Assembly: GCA_028284325.1 (NCBI GenBank)
Contig: JANQRX010000010.1
Span: 62,001-126,000 of the forward strand
Direction of reading: 5' to 3'
DNA: 64,000 nt
From: Bauldia sp.
GTDB taxonomy: Bacteria > Pseudomonadota > Alphaproteobacteria > Rhizobiales > Kaistiaceae
The position numbers and the translations under genes are program-made. Under the pieces are notes generated by a model that did no database searches, was not told the DNA's origin, and saw nothing but the letters and a program-made list of their open reading frames with translations. This document shows, in pieces, positions 35,463 to 44,869 of this stretch (within the stretch, counting starts at the first letter, position 1; every line of letters begins with the position of its first letter).

Positions 35463-36458
35463 ATGAAAGCCGCCTTCTACGACAGATACGGTCCCGCCGA
35501 TGTTGTGGAGATCAGGGAGATCGACCGTCCCGAGCCGGGGCCTGACGAGGTGCTGGTCAAGGTCTATGCCACGACCGTGACCACCGCCGACTGGCGCATT
35601 CGCGCCTCCGCGTTCCCCGGCGCGTTCTGGCTGTTCGGCCGCCTGATCTACGGCCTAACGGTGCCGAAGAACAACGTGCTCGGGTCCGAGTTTGCCGGCA
35701 GGGTGGTTGCCGTCGGCGAGAACGTCACCCGCTTCCGCATGGGCGACGAGGTGTTCGGCATGGCCGACAGGGGCGCCCACGCCGAATACGTAGCGGTTTC
35801 CGAAGACGGCGCCATCGCCGCCAAGCCGGCCAGTCTCACCTACGAGGAAGCAGCCGCGGCGCCCTTCGGCGCGATCGCGTCGCTGGTCTTCCTGCGCGAC
35901 TTCGTCCGCCTGGAACCAGGCCAAAGGGTTCTGATCAACGGTGCCGCCGGCGGTCTCGGGGTCTACGCGGTGCAGATCGCGAAGCACTTTGGCGCCAAGG
36001 TGACCGCCGTCACCAGCACCGGCAACGTCGATCTGGTGCGCGGCCTCGGCGCCGACCACGTGATCGACTACAAGCGCGAGGATTTCACAGAGAACGGGGT
36101 CGCCTACGACCTGATCTTCGATCCCGTCGGCAAGACCACGTTCCGCCAGGTCCGCCGTGCCTTGACGCCGAAGGGCATCTATCTGCCCGCCGAGTTCGGC
36201 CTGCGCGAGGTGTTCCAGTCGCTTCGCACCTCGATGACCGGTGGCCGCAAGGTGGTGATCGGCATCAACGACGACAAGCGCGAAGACCTTGAGGCCGTCG
36301 CCGCGCTTCTGGCGAGCGGGGAGGTGCGGCCGGTGATCGACGGCACGTGGCCGTTCACGAAGATCGCCGATGCGCACCGCCGGGTCGAGACGCGGCACAA
36401 GACCGGCAGCGTCGTCGTTGTGGTCGATCAGCCGACGCAGGTGAGGCTCGCCGCCTGA
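35463..36458 (+). CDS. NAD(P)-dependent quinone-reductase-like alcohol dehydrogenase (MDR family)
   Basis: 331 residues of the medium-chain reductase superfamily. The catalytic-domain pattern VLGSEFAGRVVAVGENVTRFRMGDEVFG is present, and the nucleotide fold is INGAAGGLGVYAVQIAKHFGAKV with GADHVIDYKREDF. No clear zinc-ligand pattern is visible, so it is probably a zinc-free quinone oxidoreductase/enoyl-reductase type rather than a classic zinc alcohol dehydrogenase. It diverges from the LysR regulator. Substrate unknown. Confidence 0.86.
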   Translation: MKAAFYDRYGPADVVEIREIDRPEPGPDEVLVKVYATTVTTADWRIRASAFPGAFWLFGRLIYGLTVPKNNVLGSEFAGRVVAVGENVTRFRMGDEVFGMADRGAHAEYVAVSEDGAIAAKPASLTYEEAAAAPFGAIASLVFLRDFVRLEPGQRVLINGAAGGLGVYAVQIAKHFGAKVTAVTSTGNVDLVRGLGADHVIDYKREDFTENGVAYDLIFDPVGKTTFRQVRRALTPKGIYLPAEFGLREVFQSLRTSMTGGRKVVIGINDDKREDLEAVAALLASGEVRPVIDGTWPFTKIADAHRRVETRHKTGSVVVVVDQPTQVRLAA

Positions 36459-36468
36459 CGGCAGAAAG

Positions 36469-37947
36469 TTACTCCAGTTCGCCGTGCCAGGTGCGGCCGT
36501 CGCGTTCGATCAGGGAGATCGCGCCGGCCGGCCCCCAGGTCCCCGCGGGATACGGCCTGGGCGGCACACCGCTTGCCGCCCAGGCGGCCGCGATGGGGTC
36601 GATCCACGCCCACGCCGCCTCCACCTCGTCGCGACGCATGAACAGCGTCTGGTTACCGCGGATCACGTCCAGGAGCAGCCGCTCGTAGGCGTCGGGACTG
36701 GGCACCCCGAACGCCTCGGCAAAGCTCATGTCGAGCGGCACGTAGCGCAGGCGCATACCGCCGGGGCCGGGATCCTTGATCATCAGCCACAGGCGCACGC
36801 CCTCGTCGGGCTGCAACCGGATCACCAGGCGGTTGTCTTCGATGGCACCCGTTCCGGCGCCAAAGATCGAGTGCGGGATCGAGCGGAACGCCACGACGAT
36901 CTCGGAGGCGTGCGCGGGCAGGCGCTTGCCGGTGCGCAGATAGAACGGCGTCCCCGACCAGCGCCAGTTGTCGATGTTAGCCTTCACCGCCACGAACGAT
37001 TCGGTCGCGCTGTCGGCATTGCCGACATCGTCGTGGTAGGAGGCCATCGGGCCGTCCGGCCCAGGCGCTTCGCGATACTGGCCGCGGACCGTGAACTCCT
37101 CGATGTTGGTCTCGTCGATCGGCGCCAGAGCGCGCAGGACCTTGATCTTCTCGTCACGCACCGCATCGGCGTCGAGGGCGGCCGGCGTCTCCATCGCCAC
37201 CAGGCACAGGAGCTGCATCATGTGGTTCTGCACCATGTCGCGCAGCGCCCCGGATGTGTCGTAGTAGCCGCCACGGCCTTCGACGCCGATCGTTTCGGCG
37301 ACGGTGATCTGTACGTGGTCCACATGGGCCGAGTTCCACAGCGGCTCGAACAGGGCGTTGCCGAATCGGAGCGCCATCAGGTTCTGGACCGTTTCCTTTC
37401 CGAGATAGTGGTCGATCCGATAGATCTGACGTTCGCTGAACACCGATCCGACGTCGGCGTTGACCTGCCGGGCCGAGTCGAGATCGTGGCCGATGGGCTT
37501 TTCGATAACGACGCGCGCCCCGCTGCCGGCGAGACCGTGGGCGCCGATGCGCTTGCAGATGGTGCCGAACAGTTCCGGGCCGACCGCGAGGTAGAACGCG
37601 CGACAGCGGCCCTCGTCGGGATTGAGCCGCTCCTTGAGCGCGTCCCAGCCGCGATCGCTGCCGGCATCGACCGACACGAAATGCAGCCGCTGCAGGAAGG
37701 CGTGCCGCAGCGCGTCGTCCTTGCTGGCTTCCGGCGCGTATTGGGCCAGGGCTTCCGCCGTTTTCGCGCGGTAGGCGTCGTCGCTCATCTCCCGTCGCGA
37801 AGCGCCGAAGACGCGGGCGTCGGTCGGCAACTGCCCGTCGACGTGGCGCCGGAACAGGGCCGGCAGGAGCTTGCGGTAGGCGAGGTCGCCGGCACCGCCG
37901 AAGACGACCAGATCGAACGGCTCGACGACTATGATCCGGCTCGTCAC
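36469..37947 (-). CDS. zwf: Glucose-6-phosphate 1-dehydrogenase
   Basis: 492 residues from a GTG at 37947 (VTSRIIVVEPFDLVV); the frame extends upstream but family proteins begin with VIFGGAGDL, here DLVVFGGAGDLAYRKLLPAL. The catalytic signature RIDHYLGKETVQNLM and VIEKPIGHDLDSA are intact. Zwf oxidises glucose 6-phosphate to 6-phosphogluconolactone. Unlike many proteobacteria, no pgl/devB or edd lies next to it; an SMP-30 gene diverges from it. The Shine-Dalgarno is poor. Confidence 0.95.
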   Translation of the reverse strand: MTSRIIVVEPFDLVVFGGAGDLAYRKLLPALFRRHVDGQLPTDARVFGASRREMSDDAYRAKTAEALAQYAPEASKDDALRHAFLQRLHFVSVDAGSDRGWDALKERLNPDEGRCRAFYLAVGPELFGTICKRIGAHGLAGSGARVVIEKPIGHDLDSARQVNADVGSVFSERQIYRIDHYLGKETVQNLMALRFGNALFEPLWNSAHVDHVQITVAETIGVEGRGGYYDTSGALRDMVQNHMMQLLCLVAMETPAALDADAVRDEKIKVLRALAPIDETNIEEFTVRGQYREAPGPDGPMASYHDDVGNADSATESFVAVKANIDNWRWSGTPFYLRTGKRLPAHASEIVVAFRSIPHSIFGAGTGAIEDNRLVIRLQPDEGVRLWLMIKDPGPGGMRLRYVPLDMSFAEAFGVPSPDAYERLLLDVIRGNQTLFMRRDEVEAAWAWIDPIAAAWAASGVPPRPYPAGTWGPAGAISLIERDGRTWHGELE

Positions 37948-38093
37948 GTCACGAAAGTCCCGTGTTTGGTGTCGCCGCCGGATGCCGCTTCCGTTCCGGC
38001 GGGACGCATGGTTCACTGATCCCGCGTTGTGACAGAGGAATCGGTCTGCGGCCACAGGTTTTTCGCGGACTGCGAATGAGGAAGCACCAACCG

Positions 38094-38990
38094 ATGAACC
38101 AGCCCGTTTGTATCGTTCCGGCCGGCGACTGGACCGGCGAAGGCGCGACATGGAGCGCGGAGGAGAACGCGCTCTACTGGGTCGATATCAACCGCTTCCT
38201 CGTCCACCGCATGGATGGACAGACGCGGGCCACGCGGAGCTGGTTCTTCGACGAGCCGGCGACCGCGCTCGGCCTGACCGACCGTCCGGACACCCTGGTC
38301 GTCGCCCTGGCGACCCGGCTGGTGCTGTGGCAGCCGGCCAACGATGCCCGCGCCGACTTCTGCAGCCCCGACGACACGGCGCCGCGCACCCGGTTGAACG
38401 ACGGCCGGCCGGACCCGGCCGGCTGTTTCTGGGTCGGTTCGATGGCCAACAATGTCGGGCCGGACGGCGGTGACCTGCCGATCGAGGATGAGAGCGCCGG
38501 CCGCCTGTTCCGTGTGCGCGCCGACGCCACCAGCACGGTCGAGAAACGCGACATCGGCATTGCCAACACGCTGTGCTGGTCGCCGGCCGGCGACCGGTTC
38601 TACTTCGGTGACACCCTGAAGAACGCCATCTCGGTCTGGGATTACGATCTCGCCCACGGCACCATCCGTCATGAACGCCCGTTCTTCGAAGGCTTCGATC
38701 GCGGCCTGCCGGACGGCTCGGCCATGGACCGTGACGGTTATCTGTGGAACGCTCGCTACGGTGGCGGGTGCGTCGTGCGGGTCGGCCCCGATGGCGGGAT
38801 CGACCGGATCGTCGACATGCCGGTCGACAACATCACCACCTGCACGTTCGGCGGCCCCGACTTGAAGACGCTGTTCATCACCACGGCGCGGGGCGGCGAG
38901 GGTGGCAGGGCGCAACGCGCGGGCGGCTTGTTTGCCCTTGCGGTCGATGTCCCGGGTTTGCCGGAAAACCGGTTCAAACTGTCGGGCTGA
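38094..38990 (+). CDS. SMP-30/gluconolactonase family protein
   Basis: 298 residues from the ATG at 38094; an ATG at 38076 is possible. A six-bladed beta-propeller with the family metal ligands: EGATWSAEENALYWVDI, RLNDGRPDPAGCFWVGSM, NTLCWSPAGDRFYFGDT and GLPDGSAMDRDGYLWNARYGGG. Relatives hydrolyse sugar lactones to acids using one divalent metal. No signal peptide, so cytoplasmic. It diverges from zwf over 146 bp, which suggests (inference) action on a gluconolactone-type product. Confidence 0.9.
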   Translation: MNQPVCIVPAGDWTGEGATWSAEENALYWVDINRFLVHRMDGQTRATRSWFFDEPATALGLTDRPDTLVVALATRLVLWQPANDARADFCSPDDTAPRTRLNDGRPDPAGCFWVGSMANNVGPDGGDLPIEDESAGRLFRVRADATSTVEKRDIGIANTLCWSPAGDRFYFGDTLKNAISVWDYDLAHGTIRHERPFFEGFDRGLPDGSAMDRDGYLWNARYGGGCVVRVGPDGGIDRIVDMPVDNITTCTFGGPDLKTLFITTARGGEGGRAQRAGGLFALAVDVPGLPENRFKLSG

Positions 38991-39029
38991 AGAAGCGATA
39001 CGAGGGGCGGCAGGAACGGAGACGATGAC

Positions 39030-40337
39030 ATGCTCGTAACGCGGATGGTTTCCCTTGGTCTCGCGGGCCTGGCGCTCGTCACGGCGGCGCCGGCGCTGGC
39101 CGACAGTCGCCTGTTCAGTATCCAGACCGACATCCCGGGTCTGACGGTGACCGACGCCCGGCAGGGCGGCACGCCGCTCGCGGTGGCCGGCTCCAGCGGC
39201 GATGTCACCTTCTTCCGTATCGACAACCCGGCCGGCGCCGTGCCGTGCTCGGCCACCCTGACGCTCGGTATCTCCGACGGATCGTCGCTCACCCGCACGA
39301 TCGATTTCTGTGCCCAGAACTGGGACGTCACGGTCGTCCTGACCGAAGCGTCACCGTCGCCGGGCGGGACGCAGGTGACGGTCACCACCGACGACCCGTC
39401 CGCCGTCATCACCAGCGTGTTCGTGGCCGGCGAGGAGGTGCCGCTGGCGACCTCGCCGGGACCGGCGGTGGCGATCGCCACGACCGCGCTTGGCATCAGC
39501 GGCGGCTGCGAGCGCGACATGGCTGTGGGTCTCGCCGACGGCCGGCTGGTCGCGCGCGTGGTCAACATCTGTGTCGGCGGCAATGTGATCACCGTCCCGC
39601 TGATCGGCGCGTCGGCGCCGGGCGAGGGCGAAGGCCCGCCGCCTCTGCCGACGCCCGCGGACCCGCAGCCGCCGGCCGCGGCAATGGTGTGGTCGAACAA
39701 CGTCGCCGGCAATCGCGCGACACTGACCTTCGGGATCCCCCAGACCGACGCGGGCGAGTTCACGGCCGTCTGCGAGGTCGGCAGTGCCGTGACGCGGGTC
39801 ATCCTGTCGCGCTCGGCGCCGGGTCTCAATCCCGGCGCGCCGATCGCCATCCGGTTCACCGCCGGAGGCTTCGACGCCACCTACTCGGCCGTCGGCAGCG
39901 CGATCAGCGAACTGTCAGGCGTGTCGCATCCGCAACTGGAGCTTGCCACCAGCGATTCGTTCTGGCCGGCGCTGATCCGGGAGAACGTCCTCGACATCCG
40001 CATCGGCAACCTGCCGCCGTTCAGCGTCTCCCTGAAGGGGAGCGCCGTCAACGCGCGGGCCTTCCTGGCCAACTGCAACCCCCGACCGCCAACGCCGCCG
40101 CAACAGCCGCAGAATCCGGGGACGGTCGCCTTCGTCTGCAATGACGGCTCGTCGTTCAGCGCCGCCTTCGGGCTCAACTCCGCGAGGGTCTTCGAGGCCG
40201 GCGAGGTGACGCTGGCGCAGGTCCAGTCCGAGCAGGGTGATCGCTTCGTCGCCGCCGATGCGGAGTTGATCGGCAGCGGCGAACAGATTACGTGGCGTCG
40301 GGTCGGATTTCCCGACCGCACCTGCGCGCCGCAATAG
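39030..40337 (+). CDS. Secreted multidomain protein, possible C-terminal MliC-like domain
   Basis: 435 residues with a signal peptide (1-24, ending APALA). The first 170 residues contain two beta-rich, Cys-bearing modules; a Pro-rich linker (about 200-215) follows. A middle domain contains ATLTFGIPQTDAGEF and LKGSAVNARAFLANC. After a second Pro/Gln linker the last 70 residues (366-435) read VAFVCNDGSSFSAAF, VTLAQVQSEQGDRFVA, then ITW and a final Cys. This is similar in layout to lysozyme inhibitors MliC/PliC (Y/F-x-C-x-x-G, then S-x-x-G-x-R-Y/F). No recognised family for the rest. Confidence 0.6.
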   Translation: MLVTRMVSLGLAGLALVTAAPALADSRLFSIQTDIPGLTVTDARQGGTPLAVAGSSGDVTFFRIDNPAGAVPCSATLTLGISDGSSLTRTIDFCAQNWDVTVVLTEASPSPGGTQVTVTTDDPSAVITSVFVAGEEVPLATSPGPAVAIATTALGISGGCERDMAVGLADGRLVARVVNICVGGNVITVPLIGASAPGEGEGPPPLPTPADPQPPAAAMVWSNNVAGNRATLTFGIPQTDAGEFTAVCEVGSAVTRVILSRSAPGLNPGAPIAIRFTAGGFDATYSAVGSAISELSGVSHPQLELATSDSFWPALIRENVLDIRIGNLPPFSVSLKGSAVNARAFLANCNPRPPTPPQQPQNPGTVAFVCNDGSSFSAAFGLNSARVFEAGEVTLAQVQSEQGDRFVAADAELIGSGEQITWRRVGFPDRTCAPQ

Positions 40338-40416
40338 CGGGCGGGCAGCACCAACAACATCAAGGACGTACCGGGGCGGACGCGCATGCGCCGTCGCCCC
40401 GCTCTGGGAGTGACCT

Positions 40417-41835
40417 GTGGCCGCCGTGTCGGAATCGATCAACCCGCCCGGGTGGCGTGGCGAGATCCGCTCGACCCTGCTGTTGGCATGGCCGCTGGTG
40501 CTCACCAACGTCTCGCAGATGGCGCTGGGAACGACCGACGTCATCCTCATCGGCCGGCTCGGCCCGTCGTCGCTGGCCGCCGGGGCGCTGGCGACCAACC
40601 TCTATTTCGTCTTCGTGATCTTCGCCATCGGGCTCGTCACCGCGACGGCGCCGATGATCGCGATCGAGTTGGGCAGGCGGCGCCATTCGGTCCGCGACGT
40701 CCGTCGCAGCGTCAGGCAGGGCATGTGGGCCGCGGTCGCGGTCAGCATCCCGATCTGGCTGATCCTGTGGAATGGCGAGGCGATCTTCCTCCTGCTCGGC
40801 CAGGACCCCGAGGTCGCGGCCGCCGGCGCGCCGTATCTGCGCACCCTGCAATGGAGCATCCTGCCGTTCACGCTCTACACCGTGCTTCGTAATTACGTTG
40901 CCGCGCTCGAACGGCCGGTCTTCGCGCTGTGGGTCGCGATGGCGGCGATCCCTGTCAACGCCCTCCTGGTGTGGGCGCTGATCTTCGGCCAACTGGGCCT
41001 GCCCGAACTGGGCCTGCCGGGTGCCGGCATCGGCACGACGATCACCAACATCCTCATGTTCGCCGGGTTCGTCGTCATCGTCTCGGTCGACCGCCGGTTC
41101 CGGCGCTACCGGCTGTTCGGGCGCTTCTGGCGCGCCGACTGGCAACGCTTCCGCGACGTGTGGCGGATAGGCCTGCCGATCGCCGTGACGCTTGTATTCG
41201 AGGTATCGATCTTCAACGCCGCGGCGTTCCTGATGGGTCTGATCGGTGCCGACGAACTGGCCGCCCACGCCATCGCCATCCAGCTCGCCTCGCTCGCCTT
41301 CATGGTGCCGCTGGGGATCGGGATGGCGGCGACTGTGCGTGTGGGACTGGCGCTGGGGCGCGGCGACACGGACGGGATCACCCGCGCCGGCTGGACGGCC
41401 ATGGCCCTTGCCCTGGCATTTGCCGTCATGGCCGCCGCCACCTTCCTGTTCGCCGGTCGGCCGATCGTCGGGATCTTCCTCGACCTCAACGCCGCCGAGA
41501 ACCAGCGGGTCATCGGGCTGGCGGTGACGTTCCTGGTCTTCGCCGGCATCTTCCAGCTCGTTGACGCCGGCCAGGCCGCTGCCCTCGGCATGTTGCGCGG
41601 CCTTGGTGACACGCGCATGCCGATGATCCTGGCAGCCCTCGGCTATTGGGGTATCGGCCTGTCGCTCAGTGCCGGGCTGGCCTTTCCGGCCGGGTGGGGC
41701 GGCGCCGGGATCTGGACGGGCCTGGCCACCGGCCTCGCCGCGGTTGCGGTCATGCTGACCGCACGCTGGATGTTGCGTGAACGCCTCGGCCTGGTGACCG
41801 CCGGCCCGCCGCGCGGGCTCGAGCAGGCGGTCTGA
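40417..41835 (+). CDS. MATE family multidrug efflux protein (NorM-like)
   Basis: 472 residues from a GTG at 40417 with a weak GGGAG upstream. A polytopic inner-membrane protein of about 12 TMs with the MATE pattern: LLAWPLVLTNVSQMALGTTDVILIGRLG and the duplicated half containing MLRGLGDTRMPMILAALGYWGIGLSLSAGL (two stretches). Members export cationic drugs by Na+ or H+ antiport. Substrate and ion cannot be told. It converges on the ABC-2 permease with a 10-bp gap. Confidence 0.92.
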   Translation: MAAVSESINPPGWRGEIRSTLLLAWPLVLTNVSQMALGTTDVILIGRLGPSSLAAGALATNLYFVFVIFAIGLVTATAPMIAIELGRRRHSVRDVRRSVRQGMWAAVAVSIPIWLILWNGEAIFLLLGQDPEVAAAGAPYLRTLQWSILPFTLYTVLRNYVAALERPVFALWVAMAAIPVNALLVWALIFGQLGLPELGLPGAGIGTTITNILMFAGFVVIVSVDRRFRRYRLFGRFWRADWQRFRDVWRIGLPIAVTLVFEVSIFNAAAFLMGLIGADELAAHAIAIQLASLAFMVPLGIGMAATVRVGLALGRGDTDGITRAGWTAMALALAFAVMAAATFLFAGRPIVGIFLDLNAAENQRVIGLAVTFLVFAGIFQLVDAGQAAALGMLRGLGDTRMPMILAALGYWGIGLSLSAGLAFPAGWGGAGIWTGLATGLAAVAVMLTARWMLRERLGLVTAGPPRGLEQAV

Positions 41836-41845
41836 TGCTCGAGCG

Positions 41846-42976
41846 TTAATCCAGGGTGCGGCGATAGCGGGCCAGCGCAACCACGGAGATCAGCGCCAGG
41901 ATCACGGCGAGCGGCCAGACGTGGGGGATCACCTCGACCATGCCGCTGCCTTTCAGCATGATGGCGCGCACCGCCCGCAGGAAGTGGGTGAGCGGGATCA
42001 CCTCGCCGAGCGCCTGCGCCCAGCCCGGCATGCCGCGATAGGGGAACATGAACCCCGACAGCAGGATCGACGGCAGGAAGAAGAAGAACGTCATCTGCAT
42101 CGCCTGCATCTGATTGCGGGCGATGGTGGAGAAGGTGTAGCCGAGGGTGACGTTGGCGGCGATGAAGATCAGGGTCACGGTGAGAAGCGCGAGCAGCGGC
42201 CCTTCGAGCGGCACCGCGAAGAGAAGGGCGGCCGCGATCAGGATGACAGCCACCTGCAGGAAGCCGAAACCGATATAGGGCACGATCTTGCCCAGCATGA
42301 TCTCGTGCGGTCGCGCCGGCGTCGCCATCAGGTTCTCGATCGTGCCGCGTTCGACCTCGCGCGTGAGCGCCAGCCCCGTCATCAGGATCGTCGTCATGGT
42401 CAGGATGGTGCCGAGAAGGCCGGGCACGATGTTGTGCGCGGTGATGCCTTCCGGATTGTAGAGCCGGTGAAGGACCAGTTCGACGCCGCCGCCATCCGGC
42501 GTGCCAGAGCCGGTGCCGTTTCTCGCGATGGCACGCTCGATCAGGGTGGTGAGCGCGTTGAGCCCGCCGGAGGTCGCGGCCGGATCGGTGGCATCGGCCT
42601 GGACCAGGATCTGCGGACGTTCGCCGCGCACCAGATCGCGTTCGAAATGATCCGGGATGGTGACGATGAAGGCGGCCTCGCCCCGCGCGATCAGGCGCTC
42701 GGCCGTGGGCTCGTCGACGGCGCGGTCGGCGATCGCGAAATAGTCCGAGGTGTCCATCGCCGCCATCAGCGACCGGGTCACCGGACCCGCGTCCGCGGCC
42801 ACCACGACGGTCGGCAGTTGGCGCGGATCGGTGTTGATGGCGTAGCCGAACAGAATGAGCTGAAGGATCGGCACGCCGATGATCATGGCGAAAGTCAGGT
42901 GGTCGCGGCGCATCTGGATGACCTCCTTGGCCATCACCGCGGTGATCCGCGACCCCGAGAAACGCCTGTACCTCAT
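41846..42976 (-). CDS. ABC-2 type transporter permease (YbhS/YbhR-like)
   Basis: 376 residues. An N-terminal TM (about 27-46, FAMIIGVPILQLILFGYAIN) is followed by a large periplasmic region and then five C-terminal TMs with PHEIMLGKIVPYIGFGFLQV and SGFMFPYRGMPGWAQALGEVIPLTHFLR. This is the drug-export ABC-2 permease layout. It overlaps the ATPase gene by 4 bp (start within the previous stop). Probably works as a dimer with the ATPase and the HlyD lipoprotein. Last gene of the operon. Confidence 0.9.
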   Translation of the reverse strand: MRYRRFSGSRITAVMAKEVIQMRRDHLTFAMIIGVPILQLILFGYAINTDPRQLPTVVVAADAGPVTRSLMAAMDTSDYFAIADRAVDEPTAERLIARGEAAFIVTIPDHFERDLVRGERPQILVQADATDPAATSGGLNALTTLIERAIARNGTGSGTPDGGGVELVLHRLYNPEGITAHNIVPGLLGTILTMTTILMTGLALTREVERGTIENLMATPARPHEIMLGKIVPYIGFGFLQVAVILIAAALLFAVPLEGPLLALLTVTLIFIAANVTLGYTFSTIARNQMQAMQMTFFFFLPSILLSGFMFPYRGMPGWAQALGEVIPLTHFLRAVRAIMLKGSGMVEVIPHVWPLAVILALISVVALARYRRTLD

Positions 42977-43923
42977 GTCGGCTGGCCACCGTTGTCCGGC
43001 GCGGCGCCGCCGTCGTTCATGAGCCGGATGAAGACGTCCTCGAGGATCGTCTCACCGGTCTCGGCCGTCGCCCCGGTGCCGGCAATCGTCGCCGCGACGC
43101 TGGTTTCCAGCACGACCGGATCGGCGCCGACGACGTGCAGGTCGTTGCCGAAGATCGCGGCCTGCTCGATGCCGGCCCGGTCCCGCAGGCGCCGCGCGAT
43201 CGTCGCCTGGTCGCCGCCGCGGATGATGATCGTGTGCAGCCCCGACGCCGCCACCACCTCCGGCACCGTGCCGCGCGCGACGATGGTGCCGTAGGAGATG
43301 TAGACGATGCGGTGGCAGCGCTCGGCCTCGTCCATGTAGTGGGTGGAGACGAGGACGGTCAGGCCCTCGCCGGCGAGATCGTGGATCTCGTCCCAGAACT
43401 CGCGGCGCGCCTTGGGATCAACGCCCGCGGTCGGCTCGTCGAGAAGCAGGAGCTTGGGTCGGTGCATCACCGAGGCCGCGAGCGCCAGCCGCTGCTTCCA
43501 GCCGCCCGAAAGGGTGCCGGCAAGCTGGTGTTGGCGGCCGGTCAGGCCCAGCCGGTCGAGCGCGGCGTCCACGAAGTCGGCGCGTGGTTCAAGCTCGTAG
43601 AGGCGGCCGACGAAATCCAGGTTCTCGCGGATCGTCAGGTCTTCGTAGAGCGAGAAGCGCTGCGTCATATAGCCGACGTTGAGCTTGATGAGATGCGATT
43701 CGCGCGCGATGTCGTAGCCGAGGCAGGTGCCCGTGCCGCCGTCGGGACGCAACAGGCCGCAGATCATCCGGATGGTCGTCGTCTTGCCGGAGCCGTTGGG
43801 CCCGAGAAAGCCGACGATCTCGCCCTGCCGCACCGTCATGTCGATGGCGTCGACGACGGTGCGCCCGCTGAACCGTTTGGTCAGCCCCCGGATGTCGATG
43901 ATCGGCTCACCGTTGACCATCAC
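42973..43923 (-). CDS. ABC transporter ATP-binding protein (YbhF-like, single domain)
   Basis: 316 residues. Walker A is GPNGSGKTT, signature LSGGWKQRLALAAS, Walker B KLLLLDEPTAGVDPKARREFW, H-loop STHYMDEAERC. The E. coli counterpart YbhF has two nucleotide-binding domains; here there is one, so the exporter would need two copies. The C-terminal ~90 residues form the usual regulatory extension. It overlaps the hlyD gene by 17 bp and the permease by 4 bp. Confidence 0.93.
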   Translation of the reverse strand: MMVNGEPIIDIRGLTKRFSGRTVVDAIDMTVRQGEIVGFLGPNGSGKTTTIRMICGLLRPDGGTGTCLGYDIARESHLIKLNVGYMTQRFSLYEDLTIRENLDFVGRLYELEPRADFVDAALDRLGLTGRQHQLAGTLSGGWKQRLALAASVMHRPKLLLLDEPTAGVDPKARREFWDEIHDLAGEGLTVLVSTHYMDEAERCHRIVYISYGTIVARGTVPEVVAASGLHTIIIRGGDQATIARRLRDRAGIEQAAIFGNDLHVVGADPVVLETSVAATIAGTGATAETGETILEDVFIRLMNDGGAAPDNGGQPT

Positions 43924-44869
43924 CGCCTGCCAGTTTCACGTCCACCGGTTGCCCGACGTTGAGCGTTGCGTCCGGCGCCAGGCGCGCTTCGGCCATGAAG
44001 ACCAGTTTGTCCCGGGTCTCCTGGGAGAAGATCACCGGCGGGGTGAACTCCGCCTCCCGCGAGACGAAGTCGACCACGGCCGTCAGATCGTCGGCGCAGC
44101 CGTCGCAGCCGACCGTCACCGAAACACCCGGCGTGATCGTGGCCAGTCGGGGTTCGGGGACAAAGAAGCGGACCTTGCGGTTGCCGTTCGGCAGCAGCGC
44201 CACGACGGTGCGACTGGCCGGTACCAGTTCCCCCGCCTCGTAATAAGTCTCGGCGACGAGCCCCGCCACCGGCGCCCGCACGGTGCGCTTGTCGAGGGCG
44301 ATCTGCGCGCGCGTCAGGGTCGCTTCCAGCGCCGCGACGTTGAGCTCGGCCGCCGTCACCTCGTCGTCGCGGGCGGGCAGTTGCGCGACCAGCAGTTGTC
44401 GTTCGGTCGCCTCGACGGTGGAGAGCGCGGCGTCGCGCGTGGTCCGGGCGTCGTCGACCACCGATTGCGGAACGATCCCGCCTTCGAGAAGTGTGAGCTT
44501 GCGGCGGAGGTCGTCTTCGGCGTGGGTGAAGTTGGTCCGCGCGCGATTGAGGTCGGCGGCGATCACGGCGACCTCCTCGTCGCGCTTGCCGGTCGTCAGG
44601 TTGGCGAGCTGGGCGCGCCCCTGCGCTAGCCGGGCCTCGGCGGCAGCGACCGCCTGCGCCTGATCGTCGGCATCGAGGGCGAACAGGATCGCGCCTGCCT
44701 CGACCCGGTCACCGTCGCGGACCGGCCGCTCGATCAGGCGGCCCGCCTGTTCGGCCGCGACGTTGACGTAGACGCCCTCGACGTAGCCTTGCAGGGCCGG
44801 GCCACCGTCATGGGAACAGGCGGCGAGGAGAAGGGCCGCGGCCGCGGCGATCAGCGCGTTCCGCGTCAT
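43907..44869 (-). CDS. HlyD-family membrane-fusion lipoprotein (YbhG-like)
   Basis: 320 residues from the ATG at 44869. A lipobox LLLAAC puts the lipidated Cys at 18, so it is a probable lipoprotein. The barrel-sandwich/lipoyl parts (GYVEGVYVNVAAEQAGRL and KRTVRAPVAGLVAETYYEAGE) flank a long coiled-coil hairpin (about 75-195). Membrane-fusion proteins link an inner-membrane exporter to an outer-membrane channel; a TolC-like partner is not in the window. It overlaps the TetR gene by 4 bp. Confidence 0.93.
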   Translation of the reverse strand: MTRNALIAAAAALLLAACSHDGGPALQGYVEGVYVNVAAEQAGRLIERPVRDGDRVEAGAILFALDADDQAQAVAAAEARLAQGRAQLANLTTGKRDEEVAVIAADLNRARTNFTHAEDDLRRKLTLLEGGIVPQSVVDDARTTRDAALSTVEATERQLLVAQLPARDDEVTAAELNVAALEATLTRAQIALDKRTVRAPVAGLVAETYYEAGELVPASRTVVALLPNGNRKVRFFVPEPRLATITPGVSVTVGCDGCADDLTAVVDFVSREAEFTPPVIFSQETRDKLVFMAEARLAPDATLNVGQPVDVKLAGGDGQR

